Shown piece after piece: positions 44,886 through 56,350 of a stretch of 64,000 nucleotides of DNA. Where the stretch lies: NCBI RefSeq assembly GCF_000283155.1, contig NW_004454229.1:8254367-8318366 (forward strand), in the 5' to 3' direction. Position 1 is the first letter of the stretch. The number at the start of each line of letters is the position of its first letter. The DNA comes from Ceratotherium simum simum. Taxonomy: Eukaryota; Chordata; Mammalia; Perissodactyla; Rhinocerotidae. The translations under genes were made by a program, and so were the position numbers. The notes below the pieces were generated by a model. That model worked only from the letters and a program-made list of their open reading frames with translations. It was not told the DNA's origin and did no database searches.

Positions 44886-45800
44886 ACTATTACATGGTGA
44901 AGGGGTAGGAATGGAAATATCTTACAACTGAAAAACATCCTGAATAGAGGTGAAGAGTCTTATCTCTCCAACTATTTTTTCTAAGTCAAAGTAAGCAAAA
45001 GGGTTCTCCATGATCTTATCTATCATTCAATCAGTACTCCTATGGAGACAGCCCATCTGGAACACGTCAACATTTGGGGGTCAAAGTTCTAATCAGTCCC
45101 CAGTCTTGGGTCTTACCTGCAGCCACCAGATGTATCAGCCAATGAACCACCTGATGCAACTACTTCTGTCAGGTGGAGACGTTGTAGGGAGAAAGGCTTT
45201 TGGTTTTCATGGCCCAGAAAATGGAAACTGAAGGCTGGTGATTGGGCCAACGTGCCCAATCACAAAACAAGTTTTAGAAGTTGCTGGGCCACAGGCAGCA
45301 GTGACAAGTGGACAAAATTTCCTCCTCTACGGTCTCCTGGAAGCCCCAAAGCCACTCTGTTGATAGTAAGTAAGATAATGAGAATTAAAGTTAGAGTCCA
45401 TTGTTCACTCTAATGATGTTTATTTACTTACTGGTTCCTATTGTCCCAGAATGACTTAGTATACCTGGATTTCAGAGAGCTTTTCTCAGAAAGTTAACAG
45501 TTTACCCGGACTTCACTTGAAGGGTGGAGGCAGGGGAATTTTATTCAATTTTTTACCAAATGTGTGTTTGATGCCAGGATGTTGAATCCAATTCCTGAAA
45601 AGTCAGGGGCCTCAAAGATCCGAGAAACTCATACACTTAGAATAATACATTTCAAATGGATGTTCTTTTTTTTTCCTTTATTTGAATAAGCATAGAGGAC
45701 GACTCCCCGTAAAATACTGAGAACCTGGCATAAAGTTTAGCAGCACTCCTACTCCAGGCAATTCATAGAAAATAAGTGATGGGGATTCCTAGAAACCTAA
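44885..45800. other. No recognisable feature
   Basis: Unique-looking; no supported gene. Confidence 0.45.
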
Positions 45801-46000
45801 ATCACTGAGAGTCAGAATGGGGCTATAGAAAGAGGCTGGATGAAAAGTTCTATTCTCGATATAATCCATTGAATATGACTGGCAATGGTGAAATGAGGAT
45901 GACAAGGGTAAGAAAATTTTTTAAAAGGACTCCAAGATTTTACTTAGCATTTGAGAAGATGGTGTTATTTGTCGAGAGACAGTCCAGAAGGAAGAATGTG
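45800..46000 (-). mobile_element. L2 fragment
   Basis: 'aaaaggactccaagatttta' and the surrounding text fit the antisense L2 internal region. Diverged. Confidence 0.4.
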
Positions 46001-46029
46001 GGTAGGGGAGGGGAGAAGGGGAAACACCA

Positions 46030-46390
46030 GTTTCTAGTGAGCACCACTATGTGCCAAGCACTGAAGTAGGCACTTTATATGCATCTTTTCATTTAATCTT
46101 CACTGGAATCTATAATGTAGATTATCACCCTCATTTTACAGATAGGGAAATTGAGGTTCGGAAAGCTAAGTAACTAAAGTAAGGTATTACAGTTATTAAA
46201 TATTAAGGTGAAATTCAAACTTAGGTCTTTCTTGCCTGAAAGCTTATGATCTTTCTAACACAACGTTATTGATTGCCAGGGATATTATCACAGAAATCTT
46301 CATAACACCCCGTGGTGTAGATATTATTATCCCCACTATACAAATGAGGAAACTCAGAGAGAGGCAGTGATTTGCCAGTAGAACTAAACG
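46030..46390 (-). repeat. Two MIR SINE fragments
   Basis: 46030-46255: 'actatgtgccaagcactgaa' and 'attttacagatagggaaatt'. 46280-46390: 'taacaccccgtggtgtagat' and 'caaatgaggaaactcagaga'. Confidence 0.82.
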
Positions 46391-46394
46391 GAGT

Positions 46395-46620
46395 GAGCCC
46401 GGGTTCTGGAGGCAGATAAGTCCTCAATTCAAATCCCAGTTTTGTCATGTGTCAAGTACATGGCTTGGGTTATTTAATTCCCTTCTGCAATGTAGGAATA
46501 ACAACACATGCTTTAGGAAGTTGCTGTGAGGATGTAAAGAGGCAACACATGTGAAGTGCCTGCATGGCACGAGTCTCCCTAAATGGTAGCTGCTATTCTT
46601 GTCATCATCATCCAACTCAC
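46395..46620 (+). repeat. MIR SINE
   Basis: 'gttctggaggcagataagtc', 'ttcaaatcccagttttgtca' and 'ggaagttgctgtgaggatgt'. It abuts the antisense pair, giving an inverted MIR arrangement. Confidence 0.8.
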
Positions 46621-47500
46621 ATTTCTCTTATGGAATTAAATGAAAATTGTCAATGACATAATACATTACCTGCTGCATAGTAAGTATTCAATAGAGGATA
46701 GCTATTATCTTATTGTTAGATATCAAAAATGGCCTTTGTACCCTCATCTTCTGACTCAAAAACCCACAAGAGAAGCCCCTGTCCCCTCTGGCCAGCAGGA
46801 TTTCCTCCATAATAAAACCCTGAGTTACTCAGGTGCAATCTGATCTCTCCTGCCCTTAACTCTGGTAACCACTGGTATTCCACCTCTCCCGTCCTCCATC
46901 TTCCCCCGGGCTCAGGGCAGAATAATATCCCTGTCCTTTCTCTGAGGGATGTAAAGCGGCTTAAATAATTAACGGTTGTAAGGTGCTTTGAAAAGAGAGC
47001 GCAAAACACCATAAATCCCAAGAATTAATTCATAAAATCAGTGGTGTGTTTGACAATTATATATGTCATATTTGTTCAGCTGTGAGAATGGTGTAGAACG
47101 TCAAAGTTTGGAGTGTGGTCCAAATCTCTCAAGACCAAGGATTTCCTGCAACTCCATATTGTCTGTATTCTCTGAGGCTAAGATTGTCAAGTTCCGATCT
47201 TTTAAACACAGCGTTAGGAATAGTTGCATTTTATTAACATTAAAAAAAAAAATCTCTCCACTCCTCAGATCTAACCTGCGTTGCAGTCTGGGTTTTGTCA
47301 GGCAAAAGGTGGAGTGAAAAGTAACAGGACTTGGAGGTAGCAGAGCTTCGTTGGAGTTCTGGCTCCAAAACTCTCTAATGGGACATCAATGGGAAAACGT
47401 AGCTGCTTATTTCACCCGAGTCTTCATTTCCTCCTTAGAAAAAGAAAAAGGCTAATAGTAGTACTAGTAATTCAGGTTGTTATAATGAACCAACGAGATA
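46620..47500. other. No recognisable gene
   Basis: 46860-47320 is moderately GC-rich and unique-looking. The frames of up to 101 codons have no domain I recognise. Confidence 0.4.
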
Positions 47501-47650
47501 ATGCTTACACATTCATTCACCAGAAGTTTATTGAGTATCTCATTCTGTGCCAGACTCATATGAGGCAATAGCAACCAAAAAAAAACAAAAATTCCTTGGT
47601 CTTAATAGTCAGAAAAGACAAACTGATGATTGCAATAGGGTGGGCTAAGA
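47500..47650 (-). mobile_element. L2 fragment
   Basis: 'acacattcattcaccagaag' then 'tttattgagtatctcattct' and 'gtgccagactcatatgaggc'. Confidence 0.65.
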
Positions 47651-47655
47651 ACTTG

Positions 47656-47815
47656 CCACTACAAGTATGGTCCACAGACCAGTGGCAACATCTCAGAGAT
47701 TATTAAAAATGCAGAATCCTGATCGCACTTCAGACCTACTAAATCAGAATGTGCGTTTTCACAGGTTCTGGGGTATTCCTACGCGTGTTGAAGACTGAGA
47801 CACACTGGGCTCAGG
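47656..47815 (-). mobile_element. MER5A (hAT-Charlie)
   Basis: 'tggtccacagaccagtggca', 'ttaaaaatgcagaatcctga' and 'agacctactaaatcagaatg' match MER5A in order. Confidence 0.85.
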
Positions 47816-47970
47816 GCAATGCTAAGGTAAGTAGAGGTGCTGTGGGGATATAAACTAGAGAAGATACAACACAGCTGCTATCTAGACGGGTGGGGCAGGT
47901 AGGTAGTGAAGAGGCTGTTGGGCATTCAATCCAAATGGAGGGATATGCAAAAGCACAGAGGCATGAACAG
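47815..47970 (-). mobile_element. L2 fragment (continuation)
   Basis: 'ggcattcaatccaaatggag' and 'ggatatgcaaaagcacagag' resemble the antisense L2 'aaaggcac/caaaggccct' region, so the MER5A may lie within the L2. Confidence 0.5.
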
Positions 47971-48292
47971 CATGGCACCTTCCAGACACCATAAATAACT
48001 CAATATTTCAGCATTGGGATTGGGACTTTTTTTTTTTCAATAAAGTGTTGTTGATAGTTGTCTTTATTATTCCAACGAGATAACCCCTGAAAATCAGCAA
48101 AGATCCTTTCCCAGATGTTTCTTTTAGCACACCTACATGTACATAAACCTGCATCTGAACTTTTGCTCTAACTACAAGTGTTTTCTGTCATATAAACTGC
48201 AAATGTGATTACCAGCAGGGACTCGCCAACAGTAGGTAGAGGGTCAGATTAAGTCTATAATTGTGGCCCCTTTCAAATGTTTTTGATGTTGT

Positions 48293-48413
48293 TGAAAGAA
48301 AAAAAGAAACAGAGAGAGAGACAGAGACTGGGAGGTGGGAGGATGGAAGGAAGAAAGGAAAAAGCAAAGAAAAAGAAAAAAGGAGAGAAAAGAGAAGGAA
48401 ACGGAAGAAAAGG
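48293..48413 (+). repeat. 120-nt polypurine tract
   Basis: Almost uninterrupted A/G from 'gaaagaaaaaaagaaa' to 'gaaggaaacggaagaaaagg'. The long overlapping frames on both strands (Lys/Glu/Arg or Phe/Leu/Ser only) are composition artefacts. Confidence 0.92.
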
Positions 48414-48614
48414 CACAATTCTTTTCAGATCGGCTTTTCCTGCATCTTGCATGAAAAACAAGTCAGGCTTGCATATTCTTCACGCCTGAGTTTCTGCTTT
48501 TCGTGGGTACTTTCATCATTTGGATTTTACTCCCTCAGTCTCACTGACTTCAATTTTGTCATTTTCTGTATGTAGTTTTAGGGATGCTTTGCACTAGTTC
48601 AATATATTTAAACT

Positions 48615-48830
48615 CCTCCAAACTCCTGAGGTCTGGCTCGCAAGGCCTTCATGATCTAGTGCTTCCTTCCTTTCTGTCCTCACTCAATTCCCCAGCCCAA
48701 CCTCCAAATAAGAATGTATTCCCTTCCTAGTGGATACCCAGCTCTATGACATCCAGTCCTTTTGAAATACTCTTTCCTCTGCCCAGAGGCCTTTATCCTC
48801 AGGAAAATCCTCACTCTTTAGTAGAAATAG
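48615..48830 (+). mobile_element. L2 fragment
   Basis: 'cgcaaggccttcatgatcta', 'ctttcctctgcccagaggcc' and 'tttatcctcaggaaaatcct', sense L2 order. Confidence 0.78.
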
Positions 48831-49900
48831 TTGCCATGGCTACCATCTACTTAGGACTTATTATATGTTCCCAGCAATTTTTATTCACTCGATTCTAATT
48901 ACTGGGAATGCAGCTGTATTGTCTGCACCTAAAGTTTTGTCTCAGCTCTGTTTTCTAGAGAACCCAAACTATAACATTAAAAATTTGCAAAACACCTTCA
49001 CATTGATTATCTCATTTTAACTTCGAGCTATCCAGGGTTGTATATATCAGTTACATTCAACCCTAATTTTAAGCACTGATCATTATCATACTTGAATATT
49101 CATCCATTCAATAAGTATTTCTTGAGCAGCTGCTATACCCTAGGCACTGTTCAGCACATTTTATTACTCTAATCTCTGATACTTTTGTGATATCTGGGAT
49201 TTAATCCTTGCCTTTTATATTCTCAGACTCTTAGATTTGGTTGACCTTTGTAGTCATCTCATTCAGCCTTTCACCAGACACAGAAAGCCTACCCAGAGCC
49301 CTCCTGACCTTTATCAGCCCCTGCCCGAACACTTCTAATGAAGGAGAAATCAATTCCTCATAAGGATGTTCTTCAGAAGATCCTTTCTCATATTCCGCTA
49401 AAATCTTCCTACGGTATCTACCACCCACCCCTTCTGGTTCTGCTTTCTGTTCCTTCACAGAATATCAGCTCTCACTTCCATATCATTTTCACAGAATCAT
49501 AGCATATAAGTATTAAATGGAACTCAAGGATCATTTTCTACAATTTCCTCATTTCAGAAGTAAGAGTACTGAAGCCCCTTGTCAATGAAAAACTGCACAT
49601 GAGTGAAGTGCCTACAATTAAAACCACCTCAGGTCTAGGCCAACGCTCCTGCGACAACAGCACGTGGCCTCTTGTTCATCCTGATTGATTTAGTCAATAC
49701 ACGAGCCACTTGTGCACACTTTGTGTGTGTGTTCTTGTTGTTGTTTCCACTAACAACTCTTAGCTTTGACAAGTCTTGTTAAATAAACCAAGATTTATGG
49801 CTTTAATATGCCTTATTAAATACTCAGTTGCTTCTAATTAAAGTCATTAAATTATTATGTCATTTTGCTAGTTTCTATAAAAATCGTGATTTTTTTATGG
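48830..49900. other. Unannotated; MIR/L2 traces and a possible conserved block
   Basis: 49100-49160 shows an L2-like 'caataagtatttcttgagca'. 49490-49600 shows a weak antisense MIR. 49670-49880 is AT-rich, unique-looking and dense in TAAT motifs. Confidence 0.4.
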
Positions 49901-49904
49901 AAGT

Positions 49905-50060
49905 CCAACTTGTTATTCATTCAACAAGTATGTATTCAATACATACCATATGTCAGGCATTGCTAGGTGCTGAGAGTCACAAAATTGAAGAAGACATGAT
50001 GTCTGCTGTAGAGAAGCTCACAGCAATCGAGTTGGGAAGGTACATACACTAACCTAGATG
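49905..50060 (-). mobile_element. L2 fragment
   Basis: 'ttattcattcaacaagtatg', 'gcattgctaggtgctgagag' and 'gtagagaagctcacagcaat'. Confidence 0.75.
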
Positions 50061-50064
50061 TTAG

Positions 50065-50275
50065 GAGTATGGACTCCAGTGTCAGAAGGGCCTGGGAGAG
50101 AATCCCAGCTCTCCAACTTACTAATTATATTAACACTGGACAAAGTATTTAACATCAGTAGATCTCTATTTCATCATTAGTAAAATGAGGTTATGTAATG
50201 TAGTATTAACCTCAGTGTATTCTAATGATGATTAATGGCTCAATAAATTGCAGCCATCTTTATACGGTACATAAT
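50065..50275 (+). repeat. MIR SINE
   Basis: 'gagtatggactccagtgtca', 'gagaatcccagctctccaac' and 'catcattagtaaaatgaggt'. Confidence 0.82.
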
Positions 50276-50765
50276 AACTACTTAATAAGTTAAAGCCATT
50301 ATTATAGTTATTATAATTAATAACAATTCTGTTAACTTAGCAAATGTTTATTATACGTCCCCTGAGAGGCAATATATTATACATGGTTGACATGGATATG
50401 AGCCATCCAGATTGCCATCAAGGAAGGACTTTCTGACCAGCTGTGGAGGATATGATGAACAGACAGACTCCAGCTGCCAGCAACATCAGAATCTGTATTA
50501 GCTGGAAGGAGCTGCTTTGCCCATGGTCACACCTTCCCCAAGGCATCCCGTATCTGGAGACCAGGTGAGCTGGGGATAAAGGTCCAGTCATCTGAGCACA
50601 GGTCAGATGAACTCTCACAATACCCAATCTAGCACTCTTCACCAGTTCTGCACAATTTGACTTCTCCCTCTGCCCCATCCTGCTTCCTCACAGGTGTTGA
50701 TCTCTAGTAAACATCCTGCATCCCGTACTCTATCTCTGTGTCTACCTCCAGAGAACCCAACCTGC
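50275..50765. other. No recognisable feature
   Basis: Unique-looking; no supported gene. Confidence 0.45.
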
Positions 50766-50767
50766 GA

Positions 50768-51035
50768 CAGTGCCATGCAGTAACTAAGAGCATGGGCTCT
50801 GGAGCCACACTGCCTAGGTCTGAATTCTGACCTCTGCTCTCTAGGCTCTCTCGGATGAGTCACTTAATGGTACGTTGTCTTGGTTTCTTCATCTATAAAA
50901 TGGAAATTATATTAGTGCCTACCTCATAGAGGTGCTGTGAAGATTAAATAAGTTAATCCATGTTAAGTGCTTAGAAGAGTACCTGGCATTTTCAACCATT
51001 CAGGAAATGCTAGCTGTTATTGTCTCCAACATTAC
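50768..51035 (+). repeat. MIR SINE, best preserved in the window
   Basis: 'agtaactaagagcatgggct', 'ctggagccacactgcctagg', 'gtttcttcatctataaaatg', 'cctacctcatagaggtgctg' and 'agtacctggcattttcaacc', full length. Confidence 0.95.
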
Positions 51036-51320
51036 TATATACTAGGCACTGCACCACACCCTGGGAACACAGAGAAAGGTCAGACATGGCAGCCCTTGCC
51101 CGTGAGGAGTTCTATTAAGTATTATGGTAGATGTCTGTGTCTGAATGAGAAAGACATGCTGTAGCTGTGGAGAGAATTATGTTATATGAGAATCCATAAT
51201 TGGGACAAAATCCTTCTGAAGCTGGGAAAAATATGGGGAGAGCTAGACAGGGACTACTTCATAAACGAGGTGACACTCATATGACTGCACAAAGAATGAG
51301 GGGAAGTTTGAAATGAGATT
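51030..51320 (-). mobile_element. L2 fragment
   Basis: 'atatactaggcactgcacca', 'cagcccttgcccgtgaggag' and 'acgaggtgacactcatatga'. Confidence 0.65.
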
Positions 51321-52025
51321 CAGTTCTGGCCATGATGTCTAGCCTACCTCAACTCTGCCCCAAACAGTGGTAGACGCTAATAATAACATGCGTGGCCATC
51401 CTGTCAGTACAAAAAGGATTTTCACTTCCACTCTCTTTCTGTCAGCTTCTTCACTTCCACTTTTTGGTGGGAATGTTCTAAAACCTCAACAATTACTTTA
51501 ACTCCAAGGTCAGGTGAAGCTCTGCCCTCAAGTTTGCCCCACTAAAAGCAAAACAAGAAAGTGTTAAGTCAGTTGGATTTCTGAGAGCTTTACTCAGGAA
51601 ATATAAGAGTAATTCCACCTAACCTAATCACAAGGCTATGTGCATCCTGAATACTTCAGTCAGGAATTTCTCCCATTCACAAGCTTTACCAGCTAAAATT
51701 GAATGAATACAGTATTAGTCCCTCTGAGCTATTTTTTTCCTCATAAATTTTATTTATAACACAAATAAAAAGACAAGGTTTGTTACTTGTGCTTATAACA
51801 CATTCAAAGACAGAGCAGGGTGATTTTTACATTTGATTACCATCTACTTGACTTATGTATTTTAATAAAACCAGCAATGTGTGCATATTCTCCCAATATT
51901 CATGGGAGGTCATGGGAACTGTAAATTATATTAAACATAAACTTGCTTAGATTGACGCTGTTACATAAAAACAAATGACGTATTCAACTTTTTTTTAGTG
52001 AGCCTCCATTTAAAGAACTAAGTGG
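51320..52025. other. No recognisable feature
   Basis: AT-rich unique-looking DNA. Confidence 0.45.
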
Positions 52026-52029
52026 GGAC

Positions 52030-52165
52030 GAAAAGTACAAGGAAGGAAGAAAACGTGTTCATTTTCTCCTCATAACTTCCATGAAATAGAGAAAATGTTA
52101 TTCCCATTTTCCATGTGAGAAATAATGAGACCCATAGACAACAGAGTAGGACAGATAAGCAATGG
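52030..52165 (-). repeat. MIR SINE
   Basis: 'tttctcctcataacttccat' and 'cccattttccatgtgagaaa'. Confidence 0.65.
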
Positions 52166-52211
52166 CCAAAAAAACCGTGACCAAAACAAAAAAACAAGTG
52201 TTCTGCTGTGA

Positions 52212-52440
52212 CAGCTGTATTATAGGGGAGAATTCAAGCTTTGGAGCCCAAGAGACCCAGGTTCAAACTCTAGGTCTGCCGCCTATTGTTTGTGTGACCT
52301 TGGGAGTGTTTTTGAACCTCTTTGTGCCTCAGTCACCTCAGCTATAAAATGGTAAGCAAAGCAACACCTGTCTCTTAGACTTGTTATAAGAATTAAATGA
52401 GATGAAGGATGCAGTGACTGTTCAATAATTATGAGTCTTC
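52212..52440 (+). repeat. MIR SINE
   Basis: 'aagctttggagcccaagaga', 'ttgtttgtgtgaccttggga' and 'cctcagtcacctcagctata', near full length. Confidence 0.92.
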
Positions 52441-53085
52441 CTTTTCCACTTCCCCACAATATTCCATGGTTCTTTCACTCTACCTGTAAGTGAAGGGTTT
52501 CTGGTGTCATAATGGCAAATCCCCATCCCCCCTGTTGATTGGATCACTACAGAGAATGGCTCAGAGTCAGGTTCCCAGTCCTACCAGCCCAGAGTCCTAA
52601 TTCTGCCTCCCTGGCTGGCCCTTCTGATACCACCCAGAAATCCTAACTTCTTTCCTTACTAACAGCTTCCTTTAGAAAGAGATTCCAACTCAGTATGAAT
52701 CAAAACCTAGCGTTTCTAGAATCTTGTGGAGGGATCTTCTTACACATCCAGCACAGACCTTTCTCAAAATGAATTCTACAGATCACTTGTTCCATTAACT
52801 AGTGCAATACCAGGTATAGCATGTCTCTCTTGGGGCGTCCCAATGCCCATTTTCATATCAACTGGACCAAAAAGACCTGTAATAAAGTCATGTCCTTAAC
52901 TTTGTTTTCTCCATCATTTCCAAGTGCTGACTATAATTTCTTTTTGCAGAGGACCTAATAACATTTTACAGAACCAGTGCTCTAAAAAACACAGTTTCAA
53001 AGATGTGGCCTCGATAGTGATAACTTGGGTATGGAGATGGTTTCTGATCCAGAGACTGTTGCTAAATCTATAACTTGTAGAACCC
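52440..53085. other. No recognisable feature
   Basis: Unique-looking; no supported gene. Confidence 0.45.
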
Positions 53086-53275
53086 AGGAGGTGAGAGGGC
53101 ATTGGCCACTATCTAATCCAATTCTTTCATGTTACCCATGACAAGTGTGAGGCTAAGAGATGGGAAGTGTCTTTCCCAAAGTCAGGAGGTAAGCTGGTGG
53201 CAAATGTGAGACCTGAATCCCATTCCCTGAGCTCCGTGCCAATACTCTCTCTGTAACCACAAGGCTCTTCTGTTT
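53085..53275 (-). repeat. MIR SINE
   Basis: 'aagtgtgaggctaagagatg', 'tgtctttcccaaagtcagga' and 'gtgagacctgaatcccattc'. Confidence 0.72.
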
Positions 53276-53309
53276 TCAGGCTAGGCCACAGACTGAAGTA
53301 AGATGGTTT

Positions 53310-53725
53310 GCCTAGTGCATTCATTGATTGATTCATCCATTCCTTCATTTACGAATCCTCCTGTGTACAAGAAAATACGCCAAGTGCTAAAGACATAAAA
53401 GCTCTGGTATCTCCCTTCCAGGAATTTATACTACAGTGTGAAATAAGATATATAAATAAACAAATAGAGAACACAATGCAGTTTTGTTCTCAGGGAGGTA
53501 TATACAACAAAGTAGGAGAATGGAAAGGTAATAGATGGATTCTAGAAAGAAAAAGAGGCATCTAGCATGTGATTAAGGTCTGGGGGGGAGGATTGGAGAG
53601 GTCATCCTAGACAGAGGACAAGTCTTGTGCAAAGGCACGGAGACCTGGGACAGCATGGGGAGATGGGAGAGTTGCTAATATGCCTCACATGGTAACTGAG
53701 CACAGAGCAGGAGGCTTATGGTGTT
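53310..53725 (-). mobile_element. L2 fragment
   Basis: 'gattgattcatccattcctt', 'ccttccaggaatttatacta', 'agatatataaataaacaaat' and 'cttgtgcaaaggcacggaga', antisense L2 order over about 400 bp. Confidence 0.8.
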
Positions 53726-53905
53726 CCCAAAGCTTGGGATCTGTCACTTCCCTTCCTACTCTTGTTTATTCATTAATTCATTCACTCGTTCATCCATTTA
53801 ACAAATATTAATTAGCATTTACTATGGGTTCTGAATATGTGGAATACATCAACAGGTCTTTTCCAGCCACCAGCCTCCAAACCTCTACTCATCCCTTCTT
53901 CACAC

Positions 53906-53938
53906 ACGCACACACACACACACTCACATGCACACACT
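53906..53938. repeat. (CA)n
   Basis: 'cacacgcacacacacacaca', imperfect. Confidence 0.9.
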
Positions 53939-54344
53939 CAGTAATTTTCTTGCTCTTGGCTTAATTAGGACAGTAACTGTCCTGAGTATAAGAGAGACTG
54001 CATCAATTAAAACCCTCTATGGCCTGATAAAACTCTCCACTAGCTTTTAAAACTACCTGACCTCCTGGCTCCAGACAATTCTCACAGTTCATAACTGTCC
54101 GAAGCTGCCTGCTCTTTCCTGGGACTTTCCCAAGGTAGTAACTGCCTTTCAGAAGGTCACTACTTTCCTGCTCGATGAATGTGAGAGTGTTCGGTCTCCA
54201 TCCACAGCGCCCACTGCAGAAATGCTTCTTATACCTCAGGCCCAATTCTTAATAGACTACCTGCCTCTGAGATTTAAAGAAATACCATCTACCTTGAGAC
54301 GATAGATCTTCATTTTTCTAATAATAATTTCCTTTGAGGAGACA

Positions 54345-54560
54345 CAGCATGAAGTACAAGAAAAGCATGGAGCTTGGTAATCAGAGAGAACTCAGTTTGA
54401 TTTTTGAACAAATTATTTTACCTTTCTAAGATTCTATTTATTGCATCAGTAAAATGAAGGTATCTAGGATATACCCGATGGGGTTAATACTAACATTAAA
54501 TAAGATAGCACGGATGAAGCACCAGATATACAACGGGTGTTTAGTGACTATTCTAGACGG
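54345..54560 (+). repeat. MIR SINE (diverged)
   Basis: 'agcatggagcttggtaatca', 'ttattttacctttctaagat' and 'attgcatcagtaaaatgaag'. Confidence 0.72.
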
Positions 54561-55760
54561 TCTTTGGTTTCAGCCACGCAGTGTGTGCTTCTTGACAAAT
54601 TGTGAGGTCTCAAGCCTCCAAAGGCAACCAGGGATAAAACTCTCCAAAAGAGAGTTTAATAGTTAGCTTCTTTGACTATTTCCTTGAACTGGTAACTCAT
54701 TAATGTACCTGCAAGCTAGATGTTATCTTCTTTGCGGACCAAATTACAAATGCTGTTGACCTATGGGAAATTCCACATTTAATTCATAATTTATTAATGA
54801 AGCCAGAATGGATTTTTTTCATGGTTATCCATTTAAAAGTGCCACTTCTTACAAACAGCCATGTGTCCCTGGACTGGTAACTAAGTTCTTTGACTCTGAA
54901 TTTTGCCAACATAATAATTACACGTCATAGAAATGTCATGAAGGATAGATGGAATAAATGCACATAGAGCACAATTTTTTAATGTTATATCCCTAGTAAT
55001 TAAAAATAAAAGAAAATTAAAACTCTCCCTGCCTGCCGTCAGTTAGATAAGGTTCAGGAAAATAACAAAAACAAACAAATAAAGAGAAAAGAAAAAAACG
55101 AGAAAAACAAACAGAAAAAGTTAGCTGTAAAATAAAGAAACATTCATTATGAATTTTATTACTCCAACTACTGTAAACTGTGTAGGAATCTGAGCTGCAA
55201 AGCTACCCATTAAACTGTCTGCTCTTTCCTGTTTAAACAAGGCCCCTCTTGGGTCGTGGCTGCCTGAGCCTCCATGGGTCTGCATCCAGGAAGGAAGACG
55301 TTTCTACGGTAACCGCTGAGGCCTTCTCTGGAGGTTCCCTGGGAGAGGCCAGGATCTGGTGCAAGTGACAAACCCCAGCTCCCTTGATAATGTACAGAAG
55401 GTGGCAGCCATGATGTCCAGGCGTGAGCAGAATGAGAGCATTCAGGCGTGAAATCCCTTTCAATTGGTCGTTTGTTTCCCCCCATAGAGAATTCACTTTA
55501 TGCAGCTCTTTTGAGAAATAGCCCATCTAGGCTCAGTGATGTATAAATAATAAATGTTTCAAAAGGAAAGATATTTCTGTGATTTGGGAAGGGAGGCTGT
55601 TGGCATCGTAATTTGGTTCAAGTTTTTAGAAGGCTTGAAACTATAAGAGATCATAGAGAATAGCCCAATAGCCTCATTTTATAAATTGGGAAACAGATTA
55701 TGAGAAGGGAGGAGGACTGGTCAAAGTCATAGAGTGAGGTGGTTGGTATAAAAACACCCT
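54560..55760. other. Unannotated; possible conserved non-coding block
   Basis: 54660-54960 is AT-rich and unique-looking, with 'catttaattcataatttatt'. 55060-55130 is A-rich low-complexity sequence. 55200-55530 is relatively GC-rich, with overlapping minus frames of 91 and 97 codons and no recognisable domain. 55660-55745 is a weak antisense MIR. Confidence 0.4.
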
Positions 55761-55761
55761 A

Positions 55762-55963
55762 GGGGCCGGCCCAGGGGCATACAGGTTGAGTTCTCGTGCT
55801 CTGCTTCGGCAGCCCACGGTTCACTGGTTCAGATCCCCAGCTCAGACCTACACCGCTTATCAAGCCATGCTGTGGCATCATCCCACATACAAAATAGAGG
55901 AAGATTGGCATAGATGTTAGCTCAGGGACAATCTTTCTCACCAAAAAAAAAAAAAAAAAAAAA
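55762..55963 (+). mobile_element. ERE SINE
   Basis: 'ggggccggcccaggggcata', 'ccaagctgtgg'-like middle, 'atagatgttagctcagggac' and a 21-A tail. Flanks 'acaccctag' and 'aatcctaag' could be a degraded duplication. Confidence 0.92.
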
Positions 55964-56114
55964 TCCTAAGCTCCTGATGAATAAGGCTTGCATTGTATAC
56001 TTGTGACTGTCACAATAGAGTCTGGTAAGTACTCAGATGGAGAGTTGGACAAGCAGAGAGGACATGAAACGAAGCAGAGATAGAGCTTGAGCTGAAACTG
56101 AAGAATGAGAAAAG

Positions 56115-56350
56115 TTGTTATCCTTTATTTAGCATTATAATGTGCTAAACGCTTTATGTGCATTGTCTCATTTAATCTTCACATCAACTCTTTTAGGGAG
56201 GACCATTACTAGCCACCTTTTTTAAGAGGAAGAAACAGGCTTAGAGAGGTTAGTCACTTTCCCACACAGCTAGTAGATGGTAGAGTCAAGATTCAAACCC
56301 AGGTTGGTCTAAGTCCTACACCCATGCTCTCTATTGACCATTGATATGCT
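56115..56350 (-). repeat. MIR SINE
   Basis: 'ttatgtgcattgtctcattt', 'agtcactttcccacacagct' and 'agattcaaacccaggttggt', near full length. Confidence 0.92.

Noticed and set aside
48209..48575. Overlapping frames of up to 104 codons, Lys/Glu-rich or Phe/Leu/Ser-rich
   Set aside because: They come from the polypurine/polypyrimidine tract and have no domain.
55210..55526. Overlapping minus frames of 91 and 97 codons in a GC-richer patch as a possible exon
   Set aside because: Two different frames are open over the same bases and neither shows a recognisable motif. I saw no supporting splice-site pair.
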